A DNA stretch of 64,000 nucleotides from Symbiodinium natans (taxonomy: Eukaryota; Sar; Dinophyceae; Suessiales; Symbiodiniaceae), in NCBI GenBank assembly GCA_905221605.1, contig CAJNDS010002382.1:201007-265006 (forward strand), in the 5' to 3' direction. Shown here one piece after another: positions 39,401-53,702 of the stretch. Position numbers and translations under genes: made by a program. Every line of letters starts with the position of its first letter. The stretch's first letter is position 1. The notes under the pieces were generated by a model, which saw only the letters and a list, made by a program, of their open reading frames with translations, was not told the DNA's origin and did not search any database.

Positions 39401-42400
39401 CTTCGGCATGGGGTGACGGTGATCCCCTGTACTAAATCAGAACTCCTTAAGCTCTAAGCCCTATACGCTAAGCCCGTTTAACGCAGCTTGGGGTTCAGGG
39501 TCCAAGCAAACAGCCGTGCCATCATCGCCGTGCCCAACAGAACTTATCGATTGCTCAGCACTTGACTTGAAGCTCAGGGCTTTGTGGGGTAGAACAGGGA
39601 ATAAATGTAGAAGACTGTAAATCCTAGGTCTCGGTCGAAATTCATGCAAGGTCTAAGCTGCTGGCTCGCTCGACAGATGCTGGGCTCGCCTCCTGCAGCA
39701 CTGGCAGCACTGGCCCTCTTCTCCGACAAACCCTCCCTGCTGAGTCCCTGAGGCCTAACGCCCCAAAACCGAACACCCGAAGCCCGGTCACCCCTACAAG
39801 CTAGGGGCTGTAGGGCTTGAAGGCTTATAGGTGTGCGTTGATTGAGGTATGGCAGTTGGTATCTCAGCGGGTGCCGATAAATTTGAGACCTCAGCAGTTA
39901 CGGCACAATTTAACGAATTAAGGGCCTCTGAAACTGCTGATGCTTTGCTTCCTGCATGTTGCACACGCTGCCCGTGCTTAAACATTGCCCCACTCTATCC
40001 CGCCCAAAGCAAGCGCGAGATGCTCTCAATCCATTTGGGGCTCCCCGCCGGCCGCAAGCTGGGCGAGATGTCGGGGGGTTCCCGATGGGAATCCCGCGAG
40101 TCCCGCGAGTGTAACTTGCGGGTCCTGCCTTCGGAGCCAAGTGGGCGTGAGCTGTACAATATGTGATATACCATATACTATACGTAGTATATAATATTGC
40201 ACATGTCTACAACATATATATATATATATAGTTTTTTCTTTAGACTGATCGAATCCAGATAATTACATTGGGCCTGGCAGTAGCAACTTACTTGGTAGCT
40301 CATGACGTCTACAGCAGAGGAGCTCATGCATTCAGAAGTGCAGGGCATGCTCTGGCTCAGAACCAGAGCTGCAGCTAGAAGGGATCCAAACCATTCCTTT
40401 GACGCAGTGGCGTCACCACGTCATAGAAACGCGATGTACGAGTAGCAACATGCATGGGATCTACTCGCCCCCTTCCTGTTACAGTAATTGGTATTCAAGG
40501 CAAATGTTTGTGGCCGTGACATTTTGAGCACCATCGCCAAGAGGATGCTTTCAGCAACCGCTGAAGCCCCTGCGCGCTCCGAGTGCCCTAGTCATCCAGG
40601 ACTCAGTCCCTTTGCCACTCAGCTTCTTGTTTTCACCCCAGGGCCCCTGCTTGAGCAAAAGCCGCCGCAGTCTTCCAAGGCCTGAGTGTGGACCCCTTCG
40701 CAACGTCTTCGCAGGCAGTGGGCTCTTTTTTCGGAGGTAGCTGCGATGACAGAGGGGAACCCTCATGAAAGGGGGCTTTGTGGAACCTGGCTGCACGTCG
40801 CGGTACCGTGATCCCGAGCCATGGAAGTGAAGGCCAACACCGGCAGAAAGAAATTCCTCAAGCTTTGTTACAGTTGCTCTTCCGGCCTTTCTTTTCCCGT
40901 GTACGCGCATGTACGAGTATACTCCCTTGGTGCCGGATGAGAATGATGAGACGGTGCTGCATGGGAATGAAGCCTGGTGAGCTCAATTGCCGCTGAGAGA
41001 CCTTCGCCAAGACTTCAGCGGGAACCATGCCGAGCTGGCACCCGGTGATCGCCAGCCTGAAATCTGGGCATTTGGGCTACGCGAAGCGTGTTCAGGGGCC
41101 CCTGGCTTGCATCGGCGTTTTTCGGTTGTGGTAGCCGTTGAGTTGAAGAAGCGAAATTCTCAAAGGGCTTTGTCCAAACAGCAAATATAGGCGGCCTCAA
41201 CGCACAATCACCACATGAGCAACATAAGAACTGATCAGTGTTGCTCGACAACGAGAAGGTATTCAAGAAGCCCATTGACCTGGGCACAAGCCGAACTGCC
41301 CAAGGCGACAGCACTGGCCTGTACCACATGGTACGAAGCTTGCGGCACTTCGAGAGCCGCACCACCTAACAACACTCTGAGTATACAGGAGTGGGGGAAG
41401 GCACCTCTTTCATGAAAAGTCCTGTCTCGTGCCTACTAGATCAGCAAAGGCCGCAGCTATCGGAAGCAAGTCTGTAGGCCAGAACTTGGACTCAGAATTC
41501 ATTCACACCCTTGCAAGACATCCCAAGCCTCACTGACCTTCGAAAACCGATAACAGCTTGATTGTATCTGATGGCGACATCTGAGCGGCGATTGTGAGAT
41601 CGTTGCGATCACGTCGGGAAACCCGCGAGGCCGGCGAGTCCTGAGCTCAAGCTTCTGTAGAGACCCGTGGGTCGTGGAGTCGTGGGGCGTCGAATCTTGA
41701 GGCAGCGACAGGAGACGCGAAGCCGTTTGGAGACGTTTCCTCCCAGGCTCAAGGGTCGTGTGAACGAATCCCCCGAGCTTTTCGCTCCGAATTCGATGAA
41801 TTGCGCTAAATGTGAAGAGCCGAAGGCGGCAACTAAGATTGTCTCCCACTGCAATAGGACCTAGCCCGTAAAGTGAAATCCACAGAACAAAGCCTAGAGA
41901 GCGCTTGAAGTACATCTTACCCCCAAGGCCCGTTTAGGGTTCTAAGTTCTATAAGCTCAAAATTTACTAAACCCCAAAACGGCACCTCCTCCGAGAGACT
42001 GGGCACCACCCGGGGCCGAGAGGCCTACGCTAGGCCAGCTCGGCGGATGGGCTTCGGGAGCTTCGGAGTCTTGTACGGTTCTTAGCTGGGTTCTTATAGT
42101 GTTCTTAGGGCTCTTGTTGCTTGCTTTGCTCCTTGCATCCTTGCAGAAGTGTTTCTCCAGGAAATATATGCAGCACACAGAGGCCTCGGCTTAGACCCTT
42201 CAGGGGTCAGCATAGGGAACTGCTTGCTCAATGAGTTGGCAACGTGCCAAATAATACACCTACGACAACCTCCAATCAAAGTGAAGCTGGCGGGTCTGTG
42301 CAGTTTGTGCCGGGCAGCAGTGTACTTGCGGAGCTTTACAATTCTCGACAATTTAAGGCAGCAGCAGCAGCCAACAGAAACCTGGCACCCACAGCAACGG

Positions 42401-42930
42401 AGCCTGGAACTGCCAATACTCTTCAACCTCTGCGAGGTAGTGCAGCACCTGCCCCACAGCGGATCTTCTCACAAGGTCTCCGAGTATGCAGAAGGGAACC
42501 TCTGGGTCACTGGAGGGAACAGCTGACGACAGCATTGCCATGCAAGGGCCCCCCCCGTTCCACACCCCCTCCCCCCGGCCCCACTCCCGAGGTGCCCGGA
42601 TCATGAGCCGATCCATGCCCGTGGCGGGAGTCTGCTCCAGCAGAGCGACCCGCAGGCCGTCCTGGCAGTGTAGGGCTTAGGTTGTCGAGGGGTTTAGGGT
42701 TGTATGCGGCTTAGGGTTGAGATTTTTGGGGTTTAGGATTGTATGGGCTTCGGGAGGGCTAAGAAGCGAGCTCATTTGCGTTGTGAGTCTAGGAAAGGAA
42801 GCTTTCGGCATGGAGTGCCCTGCAGCGGTGACCACGATTACAACAATCGGTCTGAGGGAACGGTTCACAGCATTCCCTTCTATGGGGTGTGAAGGCCACG
42901 TGCCAGCCCTCTCCTGCTCGCCAGGCCTTG
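36500..42930. other. No supportable gene
   Basis: Open frames are short, overlap on both strands and show no family, clean splice pairs or conserved composition. Decayed telomere words occur near 37530-37600, 39300 and 42680-42735. A 19-G run lies near 36560, and a TA run with GTATAT words at 40165-40230. Short expressed exons cannot be excluded. Confidence 0.5.
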
Positions 42931-42937
42931 CTCCACA

Positions 42938-43300
42938 TTGCTGCCCGTGTCCACTGCAACTGAAGCCATGAAGCTTTTGGAAGGCCTGCTAAAAGCGAAA
43001 GCTAGTGTCCATCGCAGCGCACAAGCGGCCTCCCCATTCAATCCCACCCGTCGTGACAGCTTTGGCTGCAACTGCAGTGGGACTTCCCACTGCCCTGCGG
43101 CTCCCCCGATGAGCGCTTTAGCGCATCGCCTCATCGTCATCTGCCAAATGCGAAGCAGGTTGGCCAACAGGGGCTGCAGCGGCGGGAATTGCACCATCAG
43201 TGCGCCACTATGCCTGGCAGCGTGAGCCCCACACCCGGCCAATGGTGTGAAGTTTGCCTTGCAAAACTCGCACTTCAGCAAACTCGGGTAGGGCGGGCAA
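42938..43300. repeat. Duplicated segment, copy 1
   Basis: The stretch from CTGCCCGTGTCCACTGCAAC through CGTCGTGACAGC, CCGATGAGCGCTTTAGCGCA TCGCCTC and CACTTCAGCAAACTCGGGTA recurs at 43790-44325 with insertions and about 10 percent change. Frames on both strands are partly conserved: minus SRRVGL-GEAAC-LRWTLA and RRCAKALIGGAA; plus KAKA-VH-S-QAASP and MSALAHRLIVICQ. The coding strand is unresolved. Confidence 0.7.
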
Positions 43301-43439
43301 CGTCGGTAACGTCAGCTGGAAGAAGCAAGGCATACCGAGCACTCACGCAGTGTACTGAGAATGTGTTCGTCAAGGCTGAGCGTGGTATCATGGTCCTGTT
43401 CTTCGTCTTCTCTTCATCAGCACTATCACAATCATGGTG

Positions 43440-43625
43440 TTCGTCAGCTTGGTGTACAACACCATCGCCATCACCATCACCATCACCACCACCATCATCA
43501 CCGTCGTCATCACCATCTTTGTCAGTCACATCTGCATTGTCCAAATCATCGTCGTATTGAATCACCATCATCATCATCATCATCATCATCATCAGCACCA
43601 GCATCACCATCAACATCGTCATGAC
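43440..43625. repeat. CAT/CAC trinucleotide microsatellite
   Basis: Blocks of CATCAC and a (CAT)n run of about ten units near 43563-43592. It translates to polyhistidine or polyaspartate depending on strand, with no other gene evidence. A related GAT/GGT tract lies at 45375-45465. Confidence 0.85.
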
Positions 43626-43989
43626 ATAAATTCGTTGACGAAGCGATGGGCAAACTCGCTAGTTGAGACAGCGAGCGGGCACCAATGGGTATGCCGATAG
43701 CAGCTCGCAGAACGGGCGGTGAACCTCGAGCATGTCTTGTTATCATCTGCGCGCGTTGACAGGCGCGGACAAGCGCACAAAAACGAGAAGCTGCCCGTGT
43801 CCACCACAACTAGAGCCATAGAGCAAAAGCCGCGTGTCGAACTGGGCTTTTTAGGAGTTCGAGGAGTTGAAAAAACGTCAGAAGCCTGAACAAGTGTTCA
43901 AGGAGCGACATGTTGCCTGACGAAACCTCTGACAGTTTGGAAGGCCCGAAAACCGCCGGCACCCCCACGGGTGCTACCAGGGCGGTGTG

Positions 43990-44325
43990 AGAGCAAAAGG
44001 CTAAAGCTAATGTCCATCACAGCGTACAAGCGGCCTCCCCATCCAGTCCCACCCGTCGTGACAGCCTCGGCTGCAGCCGGGGACGGGACTTCTCACTGCC
44101 CTCTGCGGCTCCCCCGATGAGCGCTTTAGCGCATCGCCTCATCGTCATCTGCCAAGTGCGCAGCAGGTTGGCCAACAGGGGGCTGCAGTGGAGTCTGTGT
44201 TGGATGCCATCTGCACGTACACTAAGCCTGGCAGTGCGAGCCCCACACCCGGCCAACGGTGTGAAGTTTGCTTTGCATATGCATATGCCGCACTTCAGCA
44301 AACTCGGGTAGGGCGAGTATCAAAC
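43990..44325. repeat. Duplicated segment, copy 2
   Basis: Second copy of 42994-43300. The 5' part of the repeat (CTGCCCGTGTCCACCACAAC) is displaced to 43791, so about 170 bp of other DNA now interrupts it. Confidence 0.7.
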
Positions 44326-45187
44326 GTCACCTTAAAGAAGCAAGAGATCAACGCTCAAAGATGCGATCGTCAACATGCCTTGCCAAAACAGCCAGCCCGG
44401 GAAAAGACGTCCCAGCGCAGCAAGCATCTCACAAAGCCTCGCAACACCTCGCAAAACTTCCAAGACAGGAAAAGCTATGAAAATATCGATTGTTCAAACT
44501 GGCAAGTTACAAAGGCCTTTGGCAGAGCCATGGGCAACGATGAGTAAGTTCCCCCACACCAGAGTCCAGCCAAGTGCGTAAGAGGGGCCTCCCAGTTGAA
44601 GACCACGCCCTCGGGGATGCCAAGCAATGGGCAGTACTCCTGGAGATGAAGATCGGGCCGAAGTATCGAGAGAAGACGAGTTTGGGATTCGACGGATTCG
44701 AGTTCTGCTGAGAAGCGCATGAGCTGGCATAGGTTGGAGCGAGGCGCAGCATGAATGAAAGAAAGCAGCAGCAAAGACCCTCATTCAATGCAAATACATG
44801 GAAGACCCCTGTACGTCCTTCATGGCCGCTCGCAAGTTCGCGTGCTCCTCGATGAAGTTGCCGGTCGCCTTGAACGGGGTTGGTGTTCAGAGCTTCAGAG
44901 CTTCAGGCGTTCCTTGGGCTTCTTCCCTTTCAACCCTCTGGGCATGGAACAGTATATTTGGGCATGGAACAGTGACGATGCAAAAACCCTGAACCTCAAA
45001 CTGCAATTGACCTTACAATTTGCCCACCAAGCCAGAATTGTGGACACCTTAACTGACCCAACTGCCATGCCTTTGCGAAGCGCGCAGTGCGCTCACAGCG
45101 GCGGAGCGGTGTACCCTGAGAACCACATCCCAAAATTGCATGCTGGAAGTTTCGTTTGCAAGCAGTTTGGGGAAACGTGCGTATGTG

Positions 45188-45189
<2 letters not shown>

Positions 45190-45222
<33 letters not shown>
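45190..45222. repeat. AT dinucleotide microsatellite
   Basis: About 16 uninterrupted AT units. Similar TA/GTAT tracts occur at 658-676, 50968-51075, 56355-56450 and 63810-63895. Confidence 0.9.
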
Positions 45223-45225
<3 letters not shown>

Positions 45226-45599
45226 TCGAGGATGTCGGAAGTCATAGTTTGACGGCTCGTTTCTTGATGCAGCATAGGAGGAAGCTGCATTGGAGTATGA
45301 TGCGCAAGTTGCCCCTAACTTGTCGATCCTACCTTGCGGATGTGCATTCATGTCGTATCCGCAGTGGCGAAATGTGGCGATGGAGATGGTGGTGCTGATG
45401 ATGACCATGATGATACAGATGATGCTGATGATGATGGTGCTGGTGATGATGTGGTGATATAATGATCATCGTCTATAGGGTGCAGTTTCAATGTGCTTCA
45501 GTTAGCATTCCTTCGATGTGCCCGGAGTGCACCATGCTGCAGATAGCCGCAGGTCTCTGCAAACTGTAGCGTCCACAAGAGTTGCTTGCTCGGGCCTTA

Positions 45600-48500
45600 T
45601 AGCTTGTCTTCCGTCATGAACAACGTCCAGCGCGTCCGCTTATCGAAACGGAAGGCGCAGACCCCAGGACACGACTCAATGCACCCACTGCACTCGCGAG
45701 GGCAAAGAAGACCCGAGTCGGGGCCCAGGCCGGCGCATCTCTGTTCAGCCACTCAAGGCGCAAGGAAACCGAAACCAAGAAACAAGTGGAACCCCTGTGG
45801 GAAGGGGTCAAGGTTTGCCTGCGCCTCTTGTGCTGTACGGCTCGGGAAGGCCTTTTCCGGGACTCGTGCTGTGCTTCGGCAATTTCCTGTGTTATGCGGA
45901 GAAGCAGGACGGTGTGGCAGATGAGATTGCGCGCCATTGCGGTGTCCTTTTGCTGCCCTGAGCTCCAAGGGCAAAACACCTGTTCGCACTCTCATGTCTA
46001 AACTGCTCGCATAATGGTTTGGAAAAGGTGGAGTTTTTCCCCTCCCTGCGGTTTTTTGTCTTCGCCTTCTTTGTCCCCTCTCCAAGAAGCAAGTTTGCAG
46101 AGCTTGAAGGACGAGGGTTGAAGGGTTGAGGCGGGAGCAGCCCCGCCCCCCCTCCCTCCCCCCATTTGCAAAGGAAGGATCCTGGTGGATTTTGAAGGAA
46201 TGTCCATCGACTGCACGACATTCTATGAAGCAAGTTTGCATGCCCTGCAAGAGCGTGGGGTTTGGGGGGGGCAACCCCTCTACCTACCCCCCTCATTTGC
46301 AAACACAATTCTCGTGTGATGGGTTGGACAAACACACATATGGGTGACAGGCCTGTCTATTGAGCACAACATTATGAAGCTTAAAAGAGCAAGTTTGGGG
46401 GGAGCCCCCCCCCCCCATTTGCAAACACAATGCTCGTATGATGGAATGGGGACAGGACGACCAAGGACCGGAGGACAGGAGGACCAGAGGACTGCGGGAC
46501 CGGAGTAGAGGATCAGGGGGCCAGGGGTCCAGGGGAAGGGTAGTTCGCACCTTACCAAGGAAAACAAACCAGGCCAACCTTGCGAAAGAAAACGACGCCG
46601 GGCCCTCTCTTCGAAACCCCAAACCCAGGCATTTAGAGTTTTTTCAATCTGAATCTAATGGTCAGATATCATCACTCTTTGCTCATGAAATATGAAATCC
46701 AGACAACACAAGGTGCATGTTACACAAGGGTCCCTAGCAAAACACAACAAGAATGGCAAGTCAAAACCAAGCTACCTGCAGCAGGTCAAGCACGCTAGCA
46801 TGACAAAGCAATGCACGGTTGGTCGAGCACAGCACCCAGAGCTTGGCCTATACTGCACAAGGCGGCTATGCTTCTCTTTCGTATAGACGAGACTGAATGT
46901 GCCTAAGCCTTAAACAAACAAAACACATTGGTGCTGGCGGGCGGGGGGGGGGATTCAAATCCTTGGCCCCTCTGGGGTCGAACTACAGCACATTCCCTTT
47001 CGCGTCGGGTACGTACGGAAAAGCCAAACAAGGCCCATGAATCATGTGCATCAAACCCCCCTAAGGCTGATAAGTGCCCCTAAACCCATGTAAAGTTCCA
47101 ACGAGGAGAGATGCCGAGGTCGCAGCATGCTTGCTGGAAGATCGATCGCTCTTCAACTCTTCCCTGCATCGTCACTTTGGATTCGTTAGGGTTTAGGGCG
47201 ACATGCATTTTCAGCTTCAGGGTTTACAGGATGCTCGCGATGTGTGTTCTCCTTCGACGGTTTGGGAGGTTGAGAACAGACCTGCATGGAAGCCAAAAAA
47301 GTTGGTTTGCGTTTCGAAGGGCAGCTGTGCCTGTTCGGGGCGCTTGGGGTTGGATGGGAAGTGGGTGCTTGTTCTTTGGCATGATGTAGCCTCTTCCATC
47401 TACTTCCTTCGGAGGAACCGACTGGATGCGTTTGCGCCCATTCTAACGAGTTGGTGGTACGATTGCAGTGCCACGCAGACCACCAAAACTCAACTGAATC
47501 TCCGCCCCGAAGCGAGATGCTGTGATGAATTCCCCGATTGGATATCACTCCGGGCTTACATGAGCGGTCAAGAGCAAAGAACCTGAAACTCCGATGCGAT
47601 CTCACCAACGATCTATCTGGGATCGGAGGATTGATAGCAGCTAGCAAACACCTGGCTGTCGCCCCTCATAGTTTTACAGGATCCAGCCATCGCCTTTGCA
47701 GACGACCCCTCTGAGACACATCAGATACATAAGCGATGGGGTGTCTAAACCAAGGCATTCAAGAAGCTCCCGTCTGCCACATCACGTGTCTGCCTCCGCT
47801 TGGCATCCTTCATCAGTCTGTTGTACTCCTGCAAATGCTTCTCATATCAAGGGTTTGAGGGTGGCTTCGTCAGAAAGGGGTGGGGCACCGGCATGCCATG
47901 CATCTCCGCAGGTGCGCTGGGTCTACAGACGTTTTTCCAGCACAGAGTCCCACACCCTCGGTGCCGACAAGCCTCGGCGCGCCCTATCATGTACAAATTG
48001 TAGGCTAAAAAACCTCGAGCCTTGAACCCTGAACCCATCGAAGAGCCCTAAGCCCTGAGCCACATGAAGTCCACGTAATGCCCATCACACCTTAAGAGCC
48101 TCTGGAACCCTATGAACCCCAAGCCTGGCCAAAGGTGGCCCCGACCACGAAGAGGGGCAGGCCCAGGATGACGGTGCCATAAAGCATGGCCACCTGGGCA
48201 GCCGAGAATCATATGAGGGCCTATTACATGGGTATTACGGTACTTCCCAAAGTAGGGGGGGTAGTTATACCCCCTGTCTCTATCCCAAATAGACTAGCGC
48301 ATCGGAACCCGCAGAATCGTAAAAATACCAGTGGTTGGAACGCAGTGTACCTGGAGGCCTCGGAGTGCATGGAGAGCATGTGCCGGACAATGTGTTTTTT
48401 CAATTCTCCGCGCTCGGCGCTTTTTTTGTGGCCTTTTGGGCCTTTTTGGCCACGCGTGCTTCATTGAGGAAATATGGCAAAATAAATTCGGTCTTTGCTG

Positions 48501-51500
48501 GTGATGTCGGGCACCTTGACGTTTGCACTTCTTCCTGAAACTTACAGAAGAATTGTTCTTTCCATTGAACCTGGTACACAGTTCTTCAACTTTTCAAAGA
48601 CAGGCAAAGTAACTGTCTGGAACCGGAATGTAACATTTTGGACGAAGTCCCTCTGACTCAAAGACATTTCCTGAGTTGTTGAACAGTGGACGCATTGTTG
48701 CTGCGCATTTTAACAAGCTGACCAAGGACCCCCGCTGCAAGCGCTGCGTTTGGAACAAGGAGACCAAATAAGGAGAACAAAAACCATGAACAACAACATG
48801 CTTCCCTGTGTGAGTGACAAAACACATCTCCGAAGTTGATACCGACATCTTCTGGTACAAGCTCATAATTAGCATCTCATACAGTCGTGTCTCTTAGTTG
48901 CTACGCTAAAACCCATTAAACAAAATGCTTCTCATGCTGAGGCCCAGGCAGAGCCTACAGCCTTACCCAGCCAAGAGGTGGGAACCTGCAAGCAGGTTTT
49001 TTGTACAGTTCGGTTACTACGACATGAGAGCATTGCATATGCTCTGTACATGCGGCAGTCATCTCAAGTGCGCGGGTAACAAACAACATGGACCAGAAGG
49101 CGGTTGTTGAGTGCCAGCTGCCATCAACTCTTGTCATCCATGTTTCTACTTATCTGTGCTTTCAGCACGCGGAACAAGTTCTCTGAGGCATGACCCAGAC
49201 AAATCGTTGCAGCACCTCCATCGATGGGCAACCAGCAATGCAGAGCGCAAACTCAAAACTAAAAGGAAGGCCTGGTCACCGTAGCCAACTGTCGTGATCG
49301 TGACGATCGTCCTGAAATCTTTGTCTCAGAAGAGGAAACATGAGGAAACTGCTTGCTGGTCAAGGAATCGCTGCCACTCTCTGCAGCCCGGCCAGATCAG
49401 GACCCAGCCGTGCTTGAGGCGCTGGATGCCATGTAACTTCAACACAAGTTGCAAACTTTCCAGCGAGTCTCTCAGGGTAGCATCAGAACACTTGGTATAT
49501 ACCTGACCACAAGATCTCTTACAGCTGCGACAGAGGCTCCACCAGAACGCCCCAGGGATGGAAGTGAAGGGACCTCGGCTTCGTGGCCCTTGCTGCCTTT
49601 GCTGCCTGTGCTACGCTTCAACCTCTAAGCCTTTGGGGAAGATTCCGGGCACGGCATGGAAGTTGGAAGGGCAGAGCTGTGCTTCTTACAGCCACACTGT
49701 GTGTCACTGTACGACAGGTCGGTAGACAGCATGGTTTCTGCAGGTTCAGCATGTTTCGTAAGTATCGAAGAGCTGCGCAGTTTGCTTCCGTGTACTCTCT
49801 GAGCCCAGAAATTCCGTGAAGCCCCTTTGGATTGACACCCTCCTAGAGCTTCCATTGCATCCTGTTGGCTAAGCTCCTCAGTGAGGCCATCCGATGAAAC
49901 TCGGATCCAGGCACCTCGCGAACGACTCGGGAGGTGAGACTCTCGGTTAGAACATGCGCTTGAGGCCTTGAGGCGGTTTAGGGCTGAATGTTCTGTGGTC
50001 AGTGCTTGCCGTACACCACAAACTTAAACCACAACATCTTTTGTCGATTCTACTTCGGCTCTCCACCAAAAAGAGGGAACCTGACCTCCTGATCGCTAGT
50101 ATCTTCCTGGACATGCAGCTGCGGTGCTAGGAGCGGTTCTACAGGTGCCGTAAAGGGCTGGCACTGCATGTGCCCCGATAGCCAAAACCATTCAACAGGA
50201 GAGGCCCGTCGAAAAAGGGAACATGAACTCAAGCCTTTGGATTGTTGGAAGTTATACCACTTCAAGACAAACGCCACATGAAACGCAATCTATCTATCTG
50301 TCTTTGATTCCACGGTAGGCCTAGGCAAGGCATCGAAACGAGGATAAACAGGTCTCATCTCATAGCTTTCCTCCCCCCTTGGCCCAAAACAGGGTGGGGG
50401 GAAGCCTCCGCAATCCTCTCCCAACATTGTGGGTAAAGCGTCAGAAGACGGGGCTCCCCCCCCTGCGCCCAAGCCAGACCCTAGCTCCCCCAGCAAACGG
50501 ACTGTTTGGAGGCTTCATGGGACTTCCTACAGTGTAGGACTTTTGGGAAGTCATAAGGGTCATAGGATACTTTGGGTTTAGGATTGGTTTTCGAATACTT
50601 GGGCTTCGATTGCTTCAGTAAGTGGAGGGCTTTGGGGATCTGTTAGTACCAGGGTTTAGTAGCTTGGGGTTTTAAACTCAAAGCTGTGGAGCGGATCAAG
50701 GGCTATGCAGGGCCTGAGCCATCAAGCCCTAAACTCATAAACCTCAAAAGGCAGTAGGAGGTTTCTGGGCTTGGGGTTATAGGGGTTGTTGCTGAGGGCA
50801 ACCTTGCCTAAAAGGCTCGCAGCTCCTTCAGAGCACTCAGGTGACCCGTAGAGCTTTGGCTTTAGGGCTTTGGGATCCAGGGGTCACACATTTTACCCGT
50901 AAGCCTGCTTCAGAACCGCGATCTCCGATGACCAAGGCCTCCAGACGGCTGAAGATGAAAGAGATGTAGAATATATATATATATATGTATATATGATCAT
51001 ACTAACCATACATAGATTCAAAAACATTTTGCATTTTGTATTACTATGACATGTATACATATGTATATATATCGCTATCGCTCGGGATTCCGCAGCAGAA
51101 GGTTCTGCATGGTGGTGATGTGCGTCCCCTGATGGAAGCGGACAAAACATGTTGCCATGAGCTACGAAATTGCCGCAGCCATCTTCCCAGCAACCTCCTT
51201 TGCGAACTGTCTTCAATGTCGGGAAACGAAGCTGCAAGCTCAGTGAATAGTCCGACAAAGATGCCGGTACACGGATGTGATGTGAAAGCTCGGAACTTGG
51301 AAAGTCGAAAGGCCCAGAGCGTTAAGCCCGAAACTATGAAACCTCAAGGCCTTTGAACCCCTAAAAAGCTGTTCCCAGCCTGGTATCGGGGCGAGTCCCT
51401 TCCTGCCCACTCGCCACGCTCACAGAACCTTAGCCACAGCAAGAAGTCTAGGGCGACTAGGGGCGAAGCAAGCTGAAGTCCGCAAGGTGTGTGCGTGTAC

Positions 51501-53690
51501 GTATGCAAGTCCTGACCATAAGCCAGCGGCTGCTGTATTGCTGGAGATGAAGTCGAGGCCAGGGCGCATGTTGAAGTAACCATGTGTGCAGAGCACTGAG
51601 TCGACGAGAATGTTCTCAAGCTCCAGCAGCTCTTGCTGTCAAACTCAGCAAGAGCATGAGAGGCGGACTGGGATCCCTTCGTCGCCGGAGATGCCACAGC
51701 GGCCAACTCCATGTGTGTGCCGACTTCCAGCGAACCGTGGCTGCAAGTTCATGTGGTCATCTACGATAATCCTCCACCTGAGTTGAGCCTCACATACCCA
51801 ATGCGCCAGCATTCTCCTCACGTGCCATTGCCAGCACCACCACCTGTGCCGCTTTACTTGGAAGCTCTCATTCCACACTTCCCCACACCGATGGAAGCTT
51901 CCGCTTACTCCAAGGCGCCTCTCATACCACGACTTCTTCATCTCTGAGTCCTCCGAACATTCCCTAAAGCCCTTTAGACCCTGGGGCCTTAGGCCGGCGC
52001 CAAATGAAGGTGCCGAAGAAGAACAGCGCAATCACGATCAGCAGCACCTGAGCAGTCTCAACTGTCGCAACACCTGCGAAGAGGCTTCGGCCCCTCCTAG
52101 ACCAACATCGCTAAGAAGCACCTCAGCCGAAATCCTGAATCCAAGCCCCTCACACCCCACCTCCAAACCGAAAGACCCAGAACCCTGACCCCGACAGGGC
52201 ACTGTCATTAGGATGGCCGGAGCCGCGTTCGCCAAGACCTGGCACGGCAAACTGCAGCGCAGATCTGCTATTCGGGTCGCTGTGCAGGACCCAAGCGTCC
52301 GTGAGCCCTCAGCTCAAGCAAAAGCGGGGACAGAGCACGGACCCACGTTTCACGGCATTCTCCCAAGTCGTCTGCCAAGCACGAGGGCATGCTCACAGGC
52401 TCATGCCTAGCCTTCCTGAAGAGGTCATTGATCTCATTGAACCTGATGCATCTGTATTGTGCCATTGTTGTGCATAGTATGCGTATTCTTGAGATTTTGG
52501 ATCTTGAGGAGGAATTGTCCACTGTGGTCTCCAAGCAGGCTGCTGTTCTTCGGGTGATGTGTCATGCTTCAGTCGAGGCCCGGGCTGTCCGAGGTCCGCA
52601 TTGAGCGCGCGGGTCAGTTTGAAAAGCCGAAAGACCCGGGTCTGCAGTCGGATCGAGGCTTCGAGGGGATCTTTGTGAAATCAGAGTTCAGACTTGAGAG
52701 CAGGGGATTGGACATGAGTGAGCTTCTCTCTTGACAGAATGCCGGGCCAGGCAAGGCCCCGAGTTCAGACTCAACTCCATCGGAGGGCTTAGGTGTGGAT
52801 TAGCTAGAATTGAGCCCCGACCTGGAGTGTCAAAGAGTCTACTTTAAGCAGGTTGCCAACATGAACAGCGTCCAAGCACCTGCCACCCCATCTCTCTGCT
52901 GAGAAGCTTTGCCGGTGTCCAACTCTCGTGACGAACTCGACTGAGGGCTTGGCAATGTACAAAATGCGGAGTACGGAGAGCTCTGTGACCTCAATGGTGG
53001 TGTGCGGAGGTTTTGGGTTTAGGGCGGCTTCCCGAAGAAAAACAGATAACAAGTTTTGTTTAAGCAAAACATCACGCCACAGCCCGTTACAAGGAAAACG
53101 CGCCGAAACTGTCAACTGCTCACTAGCAATCAGGACTTCAAGGCTTTTGGGACGCCGGCTGTTTCCGCATGTTGTACTGCATTCTTTCGTTGCTGTACAA
53201 ATATGGCTGAAGCTTTAAGTATGCAGATAGAACAGAAATCCTAGCGCGAGAGGTCCGACAGTCGTGACATTTGACCAAAAGCCCAAACTCTCAGAACTTC
53301 TCAACGCTGAGGTGGGGGCCGTGGCGCCCTGAGTTGGCTGGAGGATGAGCTCCACCTGGCTTGCAGGATCTAAGCATGCAACGTAAGGAAAGTCCGAAGA
53401 TTTATGGGCTCTTTAGAGAGTATGGGTCTGGGGGGGCTCAGGGTGTGCTTTGTCCGGGTGCTTGATCGTATAGAGCCTGGCCGGCTTAGCTGCCTCAAGT
53501 TCCCGAAGTTCGGTGACTCCATGACTCGCAGGTGAGGAGATTAGCAAAACGATCAATAGGGGAAATTCAGTGCTAAAAGGCAAAGGCTCGCTGCGCATCA
53601 CCTCCAAACCCTAGCAAACACGAGGGCCACACCCAGAAGGGTACTACGGAGAGAACGTCGCAAATGGCCTCCGTGCATTCGATTCTGTGA
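45600..53690. other. No confident gene; scattered weak ORFs
   Basis: The best candidates are a 127-codon plus frame at 47203-47586, which begins 12 bases after a TTTAGGG word, and a plus frame from ATG 52213 (MAGAAFAKTWHGKLQRR). Neither has family or splice support. Decayed telomere words recur near 46615, 47189, 48010-48060, 50570, 51330 and 53010. The G/C homopolymer runs at 46140-46170, 46400 and 46945 are notable. Confidence 0.45.
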
Positions 53691-53702
53691 ATGCTCTGCC
53701 AT

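Noticed and set aside
46940-46990. tRNA-like B-box (GGATTCAAATCC)
   Set aside because: No A-box, acceptor stem or anticodon arm could be placed around it.
49270-49300. Relic of a dinoflagellate spliced leader (CCGTAGCCA...)
   Set aside because: Only about ten bases agree; the rest of the leader is absent. No full spliced-leader relic was found ahead of the desaturase or recombinase.
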